From CAZUGO01 sp964619935 (lineage in GTDB: Bacteria; Planctomycetota; Phycisphaerae; UBA1845; CAIVHJ01), in contig CAZUGO010000075.1 of the NCBI GenBank assembly GCA_964619935.1, positions 1 to 26,772 of the forward strand: a DNA stretch of 26,772 bases, read 5' to 3'. Below the pieces are notes generated by a model that was given only the letters and a program-made list of their open reading frames with translations, did not search any database and was not told where the DNA came from. A program made the translations under genes and the position numbers. This document shows, piece after piece, positions 25,808-26,772 of this stretch (position 1 is the first letter of the stretch; each line of letters starts with the position of its first letter).

Positions 25808-25836
25808 CGGGTCCTTCTGACCCGCCTGCGGGCGGG
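25808..25836 (+). terminator. Competing hairpins downstream of the OmcB-like operon
   Basis: CGGGTC-CTTCT-GACCCG (25808-25824) and CCCGCC-TGCG-GGCGGG (25821-25836) share the CCCG bases and exclude each other. They lie 15 bases after the operon's last stop. There is no T tract, so this is a likely but not classic terminator. Confidence 0.5.
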
Positions 25837-25861
25837 GCGAGCTGCAATCCCTTGCCGGCAA

Positions 25862-25887
25862 GACGGCCTGGGTCTTTCTGGGCCGTC
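25862..25887. terminator. Hairpin between convergent genes, possibly bidirectional
   Basis: GACGGCC (25862-25868) pairs with GGCCGTC (25881-25887) around a 12-base loop containing CTTTCT. It sits 17 bases past the stop of the minus-strand methyltransferase and 70 bases past the plus-strand operon, where a shared terminator is expected. Confidence 0.5.
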
Positions 25888-25904
25888 CATGGGCCGACAG
25901 CGCC

Positions 25905-26582
25905 CTACTCATCGATACAACCAAACACTTCAAGGTGACGATCTGAAACGGCCCTGACCACCAGCTCCGGCAGTGCCGCAGCGCGAAGTTGGGCGCGCAC
26001 TTCGGCGACGGTGTAGGCCGCCAGCAAGGAGCGATGAAATTCATCACGGAGCAACGCGGACTCCTTGGCGACGTGTAACTCGACCAGCCGTTGGGCTTCC
26101 CCCGCGGAGTCCGGCCGGGCCAGGTCCCGCAGCAGCACCAGCGCCTGGGGTGCGGCGATTCGCCTGACCTCCCGCCAGAACAACAGCGGGTCACTCACAT
26201 GGTGCAGAACGCTGTTTGAAATCACCAGGTCAAATGACCCGGCGGGCAGCCCGCTGCCCTTGGCATCCGCCTGCAGCACCTTCACGGACGGCCCTACCCC
26301 GGCATCCGCAATGGCCTTGCGGGCGATCGCCAGCATCGGGGGCGCGGCCTCAACAGCCGTCACCTGCCATGCGGGCCGGGCAAGAGCCAACCGGATCGGA
26401 ATGTCCGCGGGGCCACAGCCGAGATCGACGACCCGTCCCCGGGCTCGTGTCCCCCCCAATTCGAGGACGCGGCCGACGAACGCGGCGTTGACCTCCGAGA
26501 AATCGGCCCGGGCGTAGGCGTCGGCTTCGCTCGGCAGATCCATCAACTCGGGCTCGGGCCGCCGCGGCATGGTCGTATTCAT
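25905..26582 (-). CDS. SAM-dependent methyltransferase (class I)
   Basis: The 225-aa product shows motif I VVDLGCGPADIP (about residues 51-62), VTAVEAAPPML, and FDLVISNSVLHHVSDP, the UbiE/Methyltransf_11/25 style. The substrate is unknown. GGAG lies eight bases before ATG 26582; a GTG three codons upstream is in frame but too close to that site. The 190 bases to its right, up to the window end, contain the palindrome CTAGCTAG near 26629 and no gene that I can support. The gene stands alone and converges with the OmcB-like operon. Confidence 0.87.
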   Translation of the reverse strand: MNTTMPRRPEPELMDLPSEADAYARADFSEVNAAFVGRVLELGGTRARGRVVDLGCGPADIPIRLALARPAWQVTAVEAAPPMLAIARKAIADAGVGPSVKVLQADAKGSGLPAGSFDLVISNSVLHHVSDPLLFWREVRRIAAPQALVLLRDLARPDSAGEAQRLVELHVAKESALLRDEFHRSLLAAYTVAEVRAQLRAAALPELVVRAVSDRHLEVFGCIDE

Positions 26583-26772
26583 CAGGTTCACTCCAAAGGT
26601 CTCAGTTCAACCCATCAGCCGGACCACCCTAGCTAGCCCGCATATTTCATGAGTATGTGTGAAGTGTCGGATTTGGTTGGTGTGGAGTTGCTCTGGTGGG
26701 GCTGGGCTCCCGTGGAGGGAGAGTCTGCGCACACCGCCCCCTTTCCCCCATTGCGACAGCGAGTTGTTCAAG

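Overview
The window looks like chromosomal DNA from a high-GC bacterium of the Planctomycetes-Verrucomicrobia-Chlamydiae (PVC) group, most likely a planctomycete. The signs are a Ser/Thr kinase fused through one membrane helix to TPR repeats, secreted DUF11 proteins whose C-termini resemble chlamydial OmcB, and class II DUF11/Big-like architecture. The assignment rests on domain style only.

Left part (1-6029, plus strand): a 22-bp tandem array runs off the left edge. It is followed by recJ, a DoxX-like membrane protein, a PknB-type kinase with TPRs, and a secreted or lipid-anchored protein that overlaps the kinase stop region.

Centre (6132-19373, minus strand): twelve genes are packed with overlaps or short gaps and look like one operon of about 13.2 kb. 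The core is a PEP-synthase-like kinase (N-terminally fused to a degenerate nucleotidyltransferase domain), a class I glutamine amidotransferase and a nucleotidyltransferase. They occur in the same transcriptional order as Cj1418, Cj1417 and Cj1416 of Campylobacter jejuni, which make the activated phosphoramidate used to decorate capsule. Downstream lie a CDP-glycerol glycerophosphotransferase-like enzyme, an unknown 158-aa protein and a formyltransferase-like protein. The core is bracketed by two copies of a three-gene module: a membrane AlkP-superfamily enzyme, a tiny DP(G/A)TGS membrane protein and a methyltransferase. My reading is a cell-surface glycan decoration locus built on phosphoramidate or phosphoglutamine chemistry. 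No Cj1415-like kinase is visible, so the end product may differ from O-methyl phosphoramidate.

Right part (19597-26582): a type I isopentenyl-diphosphate isomerase, a methyltransferase probably starting at UUG, tRNA-Leu(CAA), and a strong sigma70-like promoter driving an envelope operon. That operon has a 760-aa OmcB-like lipoprotein, a stand-alone copy of its last domain, and a proline-rich exported protein. It ends in hairpins between convergent genes, followed by another methyltransferase.
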